Shown: positions 38,544 through 47,632, numbered from the stretch's first letter. The stretch is 48,200 nt of DNA from Blastopirellula marina (GCA_020721965.1 DYLS01000024.1:108-48307); one strand, 5' to 3'. Numbers and translations: made by a program. The notes: generated from the sequence alone by a model not told the origin.

Positions 38544-38658
38544 TGATGCGACAGCGAGATGTTTGCTTCGCTCAACACCGTGTGGTGGTAGGATATATCG
38601 CCTCGCAAGATATGCTGGGCAAGTCGTGGAAGCAGCCAGACTTTGCTTTGTAGGATCA
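38544..38658 (+). repeat. MITE-like dispersed repeat, copy F
   Basis: It reads GATGCGACAGCGAGATGTTT GCTT, then core CGCTCAACACCGTGTGGTGG, then CGCCTCGCAAGATATGCTGG, and ends CAGACTTTGCTTTGTAGGAT. Against copy C, the core stem change T to C at one side is matched by A to G on the other (CACC/GGTG instead of CATC/GATG). It ends 18 bases before the larE start. With copy D in the opposite orientation it brackets larE. Confidence 0.8.
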
Positions 38659-38676
38659 TCAAAAAGTGTGGACGGC

Positions 38677-39603
38677 ATGAGCTTAGACAGGGCGGCACAT
38701 CCCATGAATGCATGCGGCCAACCGGCATCGCCCGAGGCGGGCGGGGTGGACCTGGATCTGTCACAACAATTGCATGAAAAGAAAGAACGATTGTTGCAGC
38801 TCCTCCGAGGGTTCGGGAGTTGCGCCGTCGCCTTTTCTGGCGGTCTGGACAGCGCCGTGCTGGCCAGGGTGGCCTTCGAGGCATTGGGGGATCGAGCCGT
38901 CGCGGTCACCGGTATCAGCCCGAGCCTCGCGGCGGGGGAATTGGACGAGTGTCGGCGATTGGCTGCCGAGATCGGGATTCGTCACGTGACCATCGAGACG
39001 GAAGAACTGAATAATCCGCTCTATCAACGCAACTTGGCCGATCGCTGCTACTTTTGCAAGACGGAGCTGTTCACGAAGATGGGGGATTGGGCGGAGCGGC
39101 TGGGAGTTGCCGTGGTAGCCGATGGATCCAATCGCGATGATCGCGGCGATCATCGGCCCGGTTTGGCCGCGGCAAGGGAACGCGGTGTCCGTAGCCCGCT
39201 CTCCGAGTGCGAGCTTGGAAAGGACGAGATTCGCCAATTGGCGAGACATTGGGGGCTCCCCATCTGGAATAAACCGGCCTCCCCATGCTTGAGCAGTCGG
39301 ATCGCGTATGGCGAACAGGTCACACCCGAACGCCTCGCCATGGTGGAACGTGCCGAGCGGTTCCTCCGGGCTAGGGGCTTTCGTTTGCTGCGGGTCCGCT
39401 ACCACAAAGGCGACCTCGCGCGGATTGAGGTACCAGTCGCGGAATTGCCTCGTTTACTGGAGCCGAGCCTGCGTGAAGCGATCATCCGGGAATTGATGGA
39501 GGCGGGATTCAAATTCGTGACGCTCGATTTGATGGGTTTTCGATCGGGAAGCCTCAATCAGTTGGTCCCGGTGGAGAGTCTGCAAATCCTGGAAAGGCGG
39601 TGA
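38677..39603 (+). CDS. larE: ATP-dependent sacrificial sulfur transferase LarE
   Basis: The protein has 308 residues from ATG 38677; ATG 38704 is an alternative, and neither has a strong ribosome binding site. LarE donates sulfur to the pyridinium nickel-pincer cofactor of lactate racemase and related enzymes. The PP-loop AVAFSGGLDSAVLARVAFEA binds ATP. YFCKTELFTKM and VVADGSNRDDRGDHRPGL are typical of the family. NKPASPCLSSRIAYGEQVT contains the conserved Cys that is sacrificed as sulfur donor in single-Cys LarE proteins. The length is normal (about 275-300). larB, larC and larA are not in this window, so either they are elsewhere or the gene serves another enzyme. It is bracketed by inverted repeat copies F and D. 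Confidence 0.93.
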   Translation: MSLDRAAHPMNACGQPASPEAGGVDLDLSQQLHEKKERLLQLLRGFGSCAVAFSGGLDSAVLARVAFEALGDRAVAVTGISPSLAAGELDECRRLAAEIGIRHVTIETEELNNPLYQRNLADRCYFCKTELFTKMGDWAERLGVAVVADGSNRDDRGDHRPGLAAARERGVRSPLSECELGKDEIRQLARHWGLPIWNKPASPCLSSRIAYGEQVTPERLAMVERAERFLRARGFRLLRVRYHKGDLARIEVPVAELPRLLEPSLREAIIRELMEAGFKFVTLDLMGFRSGSLNQLVPVESLQILERR

Positions 39604-39940
39604 TCGCCTGTGGCTGACGGTCCCACACATGCCACCCCGGCCGTTTCTCCCACATCTGGGTGAATCCATGCCCCCCTCATCCCCTTCAATCGCGGGCGAA
39701 GTCGCCCCAGGCTATTCGCTCAAGTAACGGGCGTCACCGATTTTTTGACTCGGTGATTTCCCCTGGACTCGTCGCAGCTCGACGGAATCTCCATATAGCA
39801 TTTCAGCGTAAAGTCCGCTTGACTGCATGTCATGTGCAGCTCAGATTGCAAGGCGCAGTGTCGCATCGACAATACCAGCAAGATAGCAACAACAACAAGA
39901 TCGAGATATTGAACGAGGCAAACAACCTTGCGCTGTAGCA
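39604..39940. other. Intergenic region between convergent genes, 337 bp
   Basis: The region holds the hairpin at 39734-39756 and repeat copy D. Nothing else was recognised. Confidence 0.55.
39734..39756. terminator. Possible terminator hairpin after larE
   Basis: TCACCGA (39734-39740) pairs with TCGGTGA (39750-39756), seven pairs, with a nine-base loop TTTTTTGAC. The T-run is in the loop rather than after the stem, where only ATTTCCCC follows, so it is a weak intrinsic terminator at best. It lies 130 bases after the larE stop. Confidence 0.4.
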
Positions 39941-39943
39941 CTA
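39799..39943 (-). repeat. MITE-like dispersed repeat, copy D
   Basis: On the minus strand it reads TAGTGCTACAGCGCAAGGTT GTTTGCC, then a diverged core (TTCAATATCTCGATCTTG) with a CAA/TTG-rich insertion of about 30 bases, then CGCCTTGCAATCTGAGCTGC and the worn terminus GCGGACTTTACGCTGAAATG. The first three bases of this end, TAG, are the stop codon of the neighbouring lipoprotein gene. Confidence 0.8.
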
Positions 39944-40939
39944 GCGCGATGGTGCGGTGGGGGGGCCCACAGAAGACGGATTCCATTGCCACCACGCGGC
40001 GGGAGTAGCGTCCGGGGTAGAGGCCCCTGGTTGAGAACCGGTTTGGTGCGGCGGGATACCGGGGGGCGAGGCCCCGGTCGCCGGAAAGATTGGGCCGCCT
40101 TGCGAGCCTTGGGGACCAGCGTCGGGGATTGCACCATCTTGGCCGCCCGCCAGCGATGGATTCGACTTTGCGTCTTGCGGGCCGCCGTCGCCAGGCTGGG
40201 AATCTGGCCGAGTGCTGAAGTGCCCGGAAAAGAAAACCTCGTCCGTGGCGGAGACCCTCCTTTCCGGACGATCGAAATTGACGAAGGGGATCTCCAAAGC
40301 ATCACCTGCCAATTGCGTCCGATCGTAGATGTCGCCGCGTTGGAAAGGCCCCGCCCCGAGAATCCAGATGTCTTGCGCCCAACTCCTGGCAAGCACCTGC
40401 CCGGATTGCCAAAGCGGTCGCCCACTTTCGCGATGATAGGCGAAAAGCAAGATCTTGGTAACGGCTGTTTGTTTCGTTCGCTTGACGAACGGGATCTCGG
40501 GGATGTTGGACGGGGCGCCAATAGCTGAAAGCGTCGCAGGGAGGTTTGTTTGTGGAACACCGACCAGGAGGCTATGCATGTCTGTTCCAACCGCCCCCGA
40601 GCGGACCTCCAGGACGTACTCGGCCTGATCTTTTTTCTCGGCCAGGATGGCCCCCCCAGCCAGCAACTGTTGGCGAAGTGAGCTGATGAGGTAAGAAGAG
40701 TCCACAACGTCTTTGAGATAACTTTCGTCAAGAAAGACGGTCTTACCAACCAACGCGCGAAAGTCAAGCTGGCTGACAGCCTGATCGATCGAGGAAGATA
40801 TCAATAGTTGTTCCGTCGCGGTACGCCGTGTTTCCGTCCATTTGGTCGTACCGCACCCCACGCAAGTAGATAATACTGCGGCCACGCAGACAGCGCTGAC
40901 AGATCGGAGCTTCTCGGCGATTTGGACCAAACTCCCCAT
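39941..40939 (-). CDS. Lipoprotein resembling planctomycete DUF6655 proteins
   Basis: The protein has 332 residues from ATG 40939, with GGAAG 9 bases upstream; an ATG at 40963 without a site would add eight. The signal SVSAVCVAAVLSTCVGC ends in a lipobox Cys, followed by GTTKWTETRRTATEQLLISS and LDFRALVGKTVFLDESYLKD, and later TKILLFAYHRESGRPLWQSG. From memory this matches the lipoproteins filed as DUF6655 in planctomycetes; I could not check. No enzymatic motif is visible. The last 85 or so residues are Pro/Gly/Gln-rich and look disordered (GPQGSQGGPIFPATGASPPG). The stop TAG is the outermost three bases of repeat copy D, so the present C-terminus may be set by that insertion. Confidence 0.75.
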   Translation of the reverse strand: MGSLVQIAEKLRSVSAVCVAAVLSTCVGCGTTKWTETRRTATEQLLISSSIDQAVSQLDFRALVGKTVFLDESYLKDVVDSSYLISSLRQQLLAGGAILAEKKDQAEYVLEVRSGAVGTDMHSLLVGVPQTNLPATLSAIGAPSNIPEIPFVKRTKQTAVTKILLFAYHRESGRPLWQSGQVLARSWAQDIWILGAGPFQRGDIYDRTQLAGDALEIPFVNFDRPERRVSATDEVFFSGHFSTRPDSQPGDGGPQDAKSNPSLAGGQDGAIPDAGPQGSQGGPIFPATGASPPGIPPHQTGSQPGASTPDATPAAWWQWNPSSVGPPTAPSR

Positions 40940-41089
40940 GTGCTCAGGCTTCCACCTTGCCATGCTACGAAATGACGATCAAGAGGACGAAGCGAGAGTA
41001 TATGGATCGCTCCGATGCGGGGGAAGCCAGGTTTTCTTACGCGAAGACAAGATGGGAAGTGTGGGGTATCTGGATTTGGGTGCGAGAAT

Positions 41090-43105
41090 TCAGTCGTCTT
41101 CCGGCCCGGCCGTGTCGGACGGGAATGACTCTTCCTCCGAGAACGGCATCTGCTCGGGCCGCCGCGTGGCGGGTGGGAGTATCTGAGTCGGCTCCGCGCC
41201 GAAGACATCGATCGCCTTCCGCACCAGGGGATTCTGCACGATGTCGAATAGCTGCTGATGTCCGACTGGGCCGGAAGTTCGCTTGGCCTGAGGCGAGGAT
41301 GTGGGCGCTGGCACGAATTCTACGGCAACATGGGTGCCAGCGGATCGCCGTAGCGCTGCCTCGATCCGTGTCCTATTTTCTGGACGATTGCAAAAATTCA
41401 GGCTGAACTCTGCTTGCGGCCGAAAGAATACCGTCAGGCGTCCACCCTCCGCCCACGCAACGCGATCGAATTGACGCGCTTGTTCTGCCAGCATCACCGG
41501 GAGCGATTCCACCGCGTTGGTCCACAACTCCAGCGGATTTTCCGCCGGTCCCTGCCTGACGATAGGTTGCGGGGTCTGCGGGATATGCGGGGCCTCTGCG
41601 ATTCCGGCGGTCTCGGCCGACGGTTGCCCTCCTTCGACCGTTTTATGAGATGCGGGGGGGGCGGGGCGTGAAGGTCGGGAGGTGTCACCAGCAGCCGGTA
41701 CAAACGTCGGACGGGTTTCCTTCGACAAGGCCGCCGCCAAGCTCGACTCATTTTCCGAGCGAGGCGCTGACGCTATCTTGGGCAACGACGGCTCAACGCG
41801 GGAAAGGACGCCGCTCAAGCTCTCGCCGTGGCGATGTCCAGCAGACGCGGGCGAGGTACTGGTGGGGGGGGCGATGCTTCGGCCGGGGCGGGATCGCAGC
41901 TCCGCCAATATCTGCTGCAAATCCTCCATCTCATCCAGCATTGCCAACCGCACCAAGGCCAATTCGGCGATGATTCGATCGTGCGTGACTAACCGCATTC
42001 GTGCGAGGGCGTGGTCCAAGACTTGCATGGACGCCATGAGACGATGGAGGCCCGTCGAGCGTCCGAGTTCGCTGGCGCGGTCCAATTGCCCCGCCCCCAG
42101 CGTCAATAGCACATCCGCCTTGCAGCCGAGAGTGGCCACCAGGCAATCGCGGTAGAAGGCCAGCAATTGTTCCATCAAGATGGCCGCGTCCGCGCCGGCA
42201 TCCAGCAGGCGGTGCAACTCGGTCAGCGCCGCGGCGGCATCGCGTGCCATGAGGGAGGCCGCCATCGCCTCTATCGCGTCTGTGCCGGCCAAGCCCAGCA
42301 AGCGGTTGGCGTCGTCCAATGTCAGCCGGTCCGCGGCGAAAGAGAGGAGCTGCTCGAGAAGCGACTGGGCATCGCGCATGGATCCCGCGGCTTTGCGGGC
42401 GACCAGGTCGAGCACGCCGTCCTCGACCGCCACGTGTTCGCTTTCGGCGATCGTGCGCAGACGATCGACAATCTCCGTGGTACGAATTCCGGCAAAATCA
42501 AATCGCTGGCACCGGGAAAGAATGGTGATCGGAACCTTGTTTGGCTCCGTGGTGCAGAAAATGAATTTCACGTGCTCCGGAGGCTCTTCCAACGTCTTGA
42601 GCAGGGCATTGAATGCCTCCTTCGTCAGCATGTGGACTTCGTCGATGATGTAGATTTTGTATCGGCTGCGGCTGGGACGCACGGCGATACTTTGACGCAA
42701 CTGGCGAATCTCCTCGATCCCCCGATTGCTCGCGCCATCGATTTCCAGGACATCGACATCTTCTCCGTTGGAGATGCTCATGCATATCTCGCAACGGTTG
42801 CATGGTTCTGGCGCGGGACCCTGCTGGCAGTTGAGGGCTTTGGCGAAGATGCGAGCGGTGGAGGTTTTCCCCACGCCGCGGGCACCCGTGAAGAGATAGG
42901 CGTGACCCACGCGACCGTGCCGGATCGCGTTCGAGAGGGCCGAGGCTACGTGTTCTTGCCCCACGAGATCGCCGAACGTTTGCGGCCGGTAACGTCGGGC
43001 GACAACCAGATAATGGGATGCGGCGGCGGACTGCGCACCCTCCTTCTCGGCCGGTGCGGCTATGACTTCCTGATCGGGTTTGGCTTTGGTTCGCCTAGGC
43101 CCCAT
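41090..43105 (-). CDS. dnaX: DNA polymerase III subunits gamma and tau
   Basis: This is the 671-residue clamp-loader ATPase. The block HYLVVARRYRPQTFGDLVGQ opens the conserved part. Walker A GARGVGKT is at 74-81, the zinc cysteines are at 93, 102, 105 and 108, and then come YKIYIIDEVHML (Walker B), NALLKTLEEPPEHVKFIFCT and ILSRCQRFDF (SRC motif). After about residue 370 an Ala/Pro/Ser-rich linker leads to a tau-like C-terminal domain (about 530-650; LWTNAVESLPVMLAEQARQF). The start is chosen at ATG 43105. A TTG at 43162 would add 19 residues, and neither has a good ribosome binding site, but both lie well before the conserved domain. No frameshift signal for a short gamma form was evident. 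recR and the YbaB gene, frequent neighbours elsewhere, are absent. Confidence 0.95.
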   Translation of the reverse strand: MGPRRTKAKPDQEVIAAPAEKEGAQSAAASHYLVVARRYRPQTFGDLVGQEHVASALSNAIRHGRVGHAYLFTGARGVGKTSTARIFAKALNCQQGPAPEPCNRCEICMSISNGEDVDVLEIDGASNRGIEEIRQLRQSIAVRPSRSRYKIYIIDEVHMLTKEAFNALLKTLEEPPEHVKFIFCTTEPNKVPITILSRCQRFDFAGIRTTEIVDRLRTIAESEHVAVEDGVLDLVARKAAGSMRDAQSLLEQLLSFAADRLTLDDANRLLGLAGTDAIEAMAASLMARDAAAALTELHRLLDAGADAAILMEQLLAFYRDCLVATLGCKADVLLTLGAGQLDRASELGRSTGLHRLMASMQVLDHALARMRLVTHDRIIAELALVRLAMLDEMEDLQQILAELRSRPGRSIAPPTSTSPASAGHRHGESLSGVLSRVEPSLPKIASAPRSENESSLAAALSKETRPTFVPAAGDTSRPSRPAPPASHKTVEGGQPSAETAGIAEAPHIPQTPQPIVRQGPAENPLELWTNAVESLPVMLAEQARQFDRVAWAEGGRLTVFFRPQAEFSLNFCNRPENRTRIEAALRRSAGTHVAVEFVPAPTSSPQAKRTSGPVGHQQLFDIVQNPLVRKAIDVFGAEPTQILPPATRRPEQMPFSEEESFPSDTAGPEDD

Positions 43106-43736
43106 GAAGTACTTCGCCCGGAGGTCCTGCTTGCGTCTTTTACCGGCATGGCCTTCCGGCAAAGGGTCCGGTTGGCCATGTCGGGCTGCCGAGGATTGTG
43201 AGCCGTCCGCTGAGTCACGTCACCTTTTGCACCCGTCCGTGCGCACCTGCCCGCGACGCCTGGCGAGGAGCCCGCCGCACATGAAGATGACCGCTTATGG
43301 CTGCTGACTTTCGTCCCTGACCAGGTTCGCGGCTCCCCATTGCGGGGACCCCTCGCCGGACGCCGCACAGGCAGATCGCTCTACACCCGACAGCATCGGT
43401 ATTCCCCTGTTTTACGCGATCCGATATAGGCCGTCAAATGGGGTCGTGTTTTTCGAGGTGGCCCTAGCAACGGATTAGCGCCACAACGCAAGTTTGTGCG
43501 ATTGGTTCAACACATCGCGGTGATGGGACATGACGCCTTGCAATCCATGCCGTGCCTCTCATGCAGTGGGACGGCCTTTGCGCTGCAGGACCTTTGGACT
43601 AAAGGGCCTTTGCGCTGTAGGGCTTTTGCGCTGTAGGATAGTTGGGACGCGAGTCGGTGCTTGTGGGCTATGATTGAGTATGGCTTTGCGGACGGCCTGT
43701 GAATGGCAGAGTAACCTTGCGTGAGGACGCCAGAAA
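43106..43736. other. Divergent intergenic region, 631 bp
   Basis: The region separates dnaX (minus) from wecB (plus). Its right half is repeat copy E with a fourfold tail. The left half (43163-43470) has only short frames and one small CCCC/GGGG hairpin. Promoters for both genes must be here, possibly overlapping the repeat on the wecB side. Confidence 0.5.
43476..43638 (+). repeat. MITE-like dispersed repeat, copy E, with 4x16-nt tail
   Basis: It reads TAGCGCCACAACGCAAGTTT, then core TTCAACACATCGCGGTGATG and ACGCCTTGCAATCCATGCC. The right terminus is present four times in exact 16-nt steps: CCTTTGCGCTGCAGGA (43575), CCTTTGGACTAAAGGG (43591), CCTTTGCGCTGTAGGG (43607) and CTTTTGCGCTGTAGGA (43623). 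The array ends 98 bases before the wecB start codon. Confidence 0.85.
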
Positions 43737-44855
43737 ATGCCACGTGTGATTGGCTGCGTTGTTGGTGCTCGCCCGAACTTCATGAAGATGGCCCCGCTGC
43801 TGCGGGCATTGGAGCGGTACAAAGACCTCCGGACGGTGCTGATTCACACCGGCCAGCACTACGATGCGCAGCTCAGCGACGTCTTTTTCCAAGACCTGGA
43901 GATGCGCCGTCCGGATGTTCACCTTGGCGTCGGCTCGGGAACGCATGGGCAGCAGACCGCCCGCGTGCTGGAGGCGATCGAGGCGGAATTGAGCCGAGCC
44001 ATCGCGGAGCATCGCCCCTTGGACCGGCTCCTCGTGGTAGGCGATGTCAACTCCACCATGGCCGCCGCGCTGGCAGCCGCCAAGTTGCAGATCCCGGTAG
44101 CCCATGTCGAGGCCGGGCTGCGGAGTTTCGACCGCACGATGCCTGAGGAAGTCAATCGCCTGGTTACCGATGTCATCGCCGATCAACTTTTCGTTTCGGA
44201 GCCATCCGGCATGGAGAATCTCCGCCGCGAAGGAAAGCCGCCAGAACAAATGTTCCTTGTGGGGAACGTGATGATCGATACGTTGCGCTCGCTGTTGCCC
44301 AAGGTTCAACCTCGGGAGACGTTGAGGCGGTTGGGCATGGATTTCGAGGAGTACGGCGTGGTTACAGTGCATCGGCCGTCCAATGTCGACCGGGCGGAAA
44401 CACTGGGGCCTTTGTTGAAAGTCCTGGCGGAGGTAGGGAACGCGATCCCGATCTTGTTCCCCATTCATCCGCGGACCCAGGCCAGGATTCGGGAATTCGG
44501 CCTGGAAGGGCTGCTGCGGTATGAGGGCGAGCGAAAACGTGGGCTGATCCCACTTCCGCCGCTGGGATATCGCGATTTTCTGGCCCTGACCTCGTCGGCC
44601 AAGGTCGTCATCACCGATTCGGGAGGCCTGCAAGAGGAGAGCACCGCCCTGGGAATCCCCTGCTTGACGCTCCGGCCCAACACGGAACGTCCCATCACGG
44701 TCGAAGAGGGGACAAGTACCTTGGTCGGCAGCGACGCGGATCGTCTCCGCTCCCTTCTGGAGGATGTCTTGCGAGGACGATACAAAGAAGGGCGCTGCCC
44801 CGAGCTTTGGGACGGGCACGCGGCGGAGCGAATAGCGGCCATCCTCTTGGGCTGA
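43737..44855 (+). CDS. wecB: UDP-N-acetylglucosamine 2-epimerase, non-hydrolysing
   Basis: The 372-residue GT-B fold enzyme interconverts UDP-GlcNAc and UDP-ManNAc for surface polysaccharides. Family blocks are all present: VVGARPNFMKMAPLLRALER, HTGQHYD, VGDVNSTMAAALAA, HVEAGLRSFDRTMPEEVNR, SEPSGMENL, GNVMIDTL, VTVHRPSNVD, PIHPRT and ITDSGGLQEES. The last binds UDP. GAGG stands 10 bases before the ATG. The length is usual. No other polysaccharide gene adjoins it, and the next gene is a CBS protein. Repeat copy E sits just upstream and could affect its promoter. Confidence 0.95.
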   Translation: MPRVIGCVVGARPNFMKMAPLLRALERYKDLRTVLIHTGQHYDAQLSDVFFQDLEMRRPDVHLGVGSGTHGQQTARVLEAIEAELSRAIAEHRPLDRLLVVGDVNSTMAAALAAAKLQIPVAHVEAGLRSFDRTMPEEVNRLVTDVIADQLFVSEPSGMENLRREGKPPEQMFLVGNVMIDTLRSLLPKVQPRETLRRLGMDFEEYGVVTVHRPSNVDRAETLGPLLKVLAEVGNAIPILFPIHPRTQARIREFGLEGLLRYEGERKRGLIPLPPLGYRDFLALTSSAKVVITDSGGLQEESTALGIPCLTLRPNTERPITVEEGTSTLVGSDADRLRSLLEDVLRGRYKEGRCPELWDGHAAERIAAILLG

Positions 44856-44963
44856 CGGGCTACGAAATTGCCCCGCGTCGGCAATTTTATTATACTTCGA
44901 GTGAGAATGTGGACATGGCTTTTTGCCGACAGACGTGACCACTTTCAAAGGAGGCCCCAACCC

Positions 44964-45407
44964 GTGACGGCGATTCGTGAAGTCTTGACGCGCAAGGGGA
45001 CGCACGTGTACACGGTGGACCCCCACGCCACGCTACAGGATGTTGTGGACGAGCTGGTTCAGCACAATATCGGGGCCGTACTGGTTTGTCACCGTGATCC
45101 CTCCGCGGGAGAGCAGTTGCTCGGAATCGTCTCGGAACGCGACATCCTCAGGCGGTGTGCGCTCTTGGAAAGGCCGCTCCGCGAATGGCGTGCGGAGGAA
45201 GTCATGATCCGAAACCTGGTCACCGCTGGCCCCGACGACTCCGTGAGCGACGTGCTCAAGGTCATGACTGTCAATCGGGTTCGCCACTTGCCCGTCCTTC
45301 AGGACGGCAAGTTGGTAGGGATTGTTTCGATCGGCGACCTTGTAAAATCGCAATTGGACGAACTGGCCCTAGAGAACCGCTTTATGAAAGACTACATCCA
45401 GGGCTGA
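44964..45407 (+). CDS. Two-CBS-domain protein
   Basis: The protein has 147 residues from GTG 44964, which follows AAAGGAGG with 9 bases between. The frame is open earlier but those 32 residues precede the only good ribosome binding site. The whole protein is a pair of CBS domains: VYTVDPHATLQDVVDELVQH with LLGIVSERDILRR, and LVTAGPDDSVSDVLKVMTVN with RVRHLPVLQDGKLVGIVSIG and DLV. Such pairs bind adenosine nucleotides and sense energy state or redox cofactors. Stand-alone forms act as regulators of an unknown partner. It lies 108 bases after wecB on the same strand and may be transcribed with it. Confidence 0.92.
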   Translation: MTAIREVLTRKGTHVYTVDPHATLQDVVDELVQHNIGAVLVCHRDPSAGEQLLGIVSERDILRRCALLERPLREWRAEEVMIRNLVTAGPDDSVSDVLKVMTVNRVRHLPVLQDGKLVGIVSIGDLVKSQLDELALENRFMKDYIQG

Positions 45408-45711
45408 ATCATCCGGTTGCGATCCAGGGGATGGTGCGGTCGTCCAAGGAAACCGGTGTGGGACCCATTGTGAAACTGTAACCGTTCACGCGTAGAACAA
45501 TGCAGAAAACGCGGTGTTCTCGCAAGCCATATGGGGAAGACGCTCTGCTCGTGGGCGCCAGTTGCTCCAGGGAACTACGACATGTTGTGGTCGATACGGC
45601 TTGGTACCGCGAATCTTCTGTGAACGGTTACGTGAAACTCATGGGGATCGTATTACGTGGATATTGCGCGACACCCTGGGATTGCCGAAAGCCCTGGCTC
45701 GTGAGGGCGGA
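45408..45711. other. Intergenic region between convergent genes, 304 bp
   Basis: The region contains short frames only, without ribosome binding sites or recognisable domains. I see no hairpin terminator or repeat copy. Confidence 0.5.
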
Positions 45712-47034
45712 TCACTTCTCGGCCCGGCCAAAGTGCTTATCGGCAAAGTCCAAATAGCACTGCCAATCGAACGCCGTCAGATCGTGCTCGCCAGTGCGAA
45801 CGTGGTAGCCGATGGTCCCTTGCACGGGATGATCCGGTGGGGGCATATCCTCGGCTGGCAACCCTTCTTCACCAAATAAGCGGTACACCGGCGACGCGGC
45901 CTTGGCCGCCAGAAATTCCCCCTTCGGATCCGCCCACAGGTCTTCGGTCGCGCTGGCGACATAAACGGGGCGGGGGGCCATGAGCGCTATCAACTCGTGT
46001 TGATCGAACGGAAGCGAATCCTCGCGGTTGCTGAATTTCTTGAAATTCTCGCAAAACCAATGCGGGAATGTGGCGTTGATTCGGGCTACGGTCTCACCGA
46101 AGCGGCGGCGGCTGAGGGCCGCGCCACCGCATCCCGAATCGTTGGAGATCACGATCGCGAACCTCTCGTCTTGCGCCCCGGCCCACAATGCTGTCTTGCC
46201 CAAACGTGAATGCCCGAGCACTGCGACCTTTCGGGCATCGATGTCGGGATCGGTTTCGAAGTAATCCACAGCTCGACTCAGGCCCCATGCCCAGGCGCCG
46301 ATGGCCCCCCATTCATCAGGAGCGGGCTGCGTCTGCCCCTGGTGATAAAACAGGGGATGGACCCCATTTTGAAAGCCGTCATCGAAATCCGGATCAACGT
46401 CGCCGTAGTAAATGGTCGCGAGTCCGTACCCACGCTCGATAATCATTTCTACCGGCCAGCGACTTGCGGAAGTTCCGCGGGAAGCCTCGGTTGCACGATG
46501 ATTCACGATGCCCTTGCCGGGAGAATCACGCATCCAACTCTGCGATAAAGTGATGCCGGGGTCGGAATGGATCGAGTGATTCCCGTTGAAATTGAGACCT
46601 AAGAAAACAGGGACCGGCCGGCGGGCCTGCTTCGGCAGGTAGATCAATAGGTCCATCTTGGGGCCAGGCTCTTTCGCAGCGGAAAAGTACACGACCACCT
46701 CTTTCCGGACTGCCTTGCCGCCCAGTGCCTCGTCGTCGGACGATCGCAGGTGGAAAGACATCTCCGGCGGGCGGCCCGGCGACTTCCCGTACATCTCTTG
46801 GGCGAAAAGGGCGAGCAATTCCGGGCGGCGTTTTTTGATCCAGGTGCCAGCATCCGAAACGGGGGTCCCGTCCTCGCAAACCAGCGGGTCCGGCAAGGTA
46901 TAGCTTGGGACCCGGCTTTCATCATAGTTTACGTCGGACTGCTCGCAACAATCGCGACCTGCGTTAGCTCCCCAACAAATGGGGACGGCCAGCAGAGCCA
47001 GCCCCCCAAGCCTTCTCAGGTTTTGAATCATCAT
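45712..47034 (-). CDS. Secreted CE15-like glucuronoyl esterase
   Basis: The protein has 440 residues from ATG 47034, which follows GGAGGG at 9 bases; the frame extends 25 codons further up without a site. The N-terminus is a signal peptide ([20 protein letters not shown]). The alpha/beta-hydrolase core has the nucleophile elbow [20 protein letters not shown] (Ser about 276), then [60 protein letters not shown] and [15 protein letters not shown] with the catalytic His. This pattern fits carbohydrate esterase family 15, which cleaves esters between glucuronic acid of xylan and lignin alcohols. Some bacterial CE15 members act on other uronate esters. It stands alone rather than in a polysaccharide-use cluster. 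Confidence 0.87.
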   Translation of the reverse strand: MMIQNLRRLGGLALLAVPICWGANAGRDCCEQSDVNYDESRVPSYTLPDPLVCEDGTPVSDAGTWIKKRRPELLALFAQEMYGKSPGRPPEMSFHLRSSDDEALGGKAVRKEVVVYFSAAKEPGPKMDLLIYLPKQARRPVPVFLGLNFNGNHSIHSDPGITLSQSWMRDSPGKGIVNHRATEASRGTSASRWPVEMIIERGYGLATIYYGDVDPDFDDGFQNGVHPLFYHQGQTQPAPDEWGAIGAWAWGLSRAVDYFETDPDIDARKVAVLGHSRLGKTALWAGAQDERFAIVISNDSGCGGAALSRRRFGETVARINATFPHWFCENFKKFSNREDSLPFDQHELIALMAPRPVYVASATEDLWADPKGEFLAAKAASPVYRLFGEEGLPAEDMPPPDHPVQGTIGYHVRTGEHDLTAFDWQCYLDFADKHFGRAEK

Positions 47035-47321
47035 GGTCACAATCCCTCCGAGAGGCATGGAGATTCCCTCCGAAAATCGATGCACTTCCCTCATGTCCGG
47101 AAACATCAACCGCCCTTATGCTAATCGCGAACAAAAGGCGCTGCTAGACGGTTCTCAGAACCGCACGGCTCGTGCTGCATCGGCATTGGCTCGTGTTATA
47201 TCGGCGCATCATAGTTTCGCTGAAAGAGCAAGCGGGCCGCGGTAGAACAAGGAGCTGATAGCTTTTGGTCCTGCTTGTTTCGCAAAGAGCGAAGCAAGTT
47301 GAGCGGTGCGGTCGCTGCTAG

Positions 47322-47337
47322 CGCCGGTTTGCCGGCG
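47322..47337. repeat. REP-like hairpin CGCCGG-TTTG-CCGGCG
   Basis: A perfect six-pair GC stem with a four-base loop, followed by ACAAAAAC. It is part of the hairpin-rich region downstream of nothing in particular, 288 bases upstream of the CE15 start. Confidence 0.6.
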
Positions 47338-47632
47338 ACAAAAACATGGCATTTCGTCGCTAGATGAATTGTTTCAACCGTAATGAGACACTTCCGGGGG
47401 CCGATTAAGCAACGACTCCACTCGCTTCCAGTGGCAGCGTGGGCTGCCGCAGTTTCAGGTTCTTCTCCCGTCTTCGATGTTGGGCGGCGGCCAGTTTTCG
47501 CCACCCCTCGCCCGCCACGCCCATCGCTCCGCTCTGGGCGTGCCAGCCAATCTGGACGTGCCACCCCAGCCGCCGTCAACCAAAATGATGTGTACCCAAA
47601 ATGCTGCACGCAAGAAGCGGGCGTCATTTGCT

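Larger units (their letters stand above)
38264..38676. other. Intergenic region, 413 bp
   Basis: The region contains a 22-bp tandem pair, GCCAATTGACTTCCAAAATC (38387) and GCCAATTGACTTCCCAAATC (38409), and repeat copy F. The larE frame is open back to 38530, but this extension runs through the repeat and is not credible as protein. Confidence 0.55.

Noticed and set aside
44868-44963. A longer N-terminus for the CBS protein
   Set aside because: The only strong ribosome binding site, AAAGGAGG, is just before GTG 44964, and the extension has no homology-like content.
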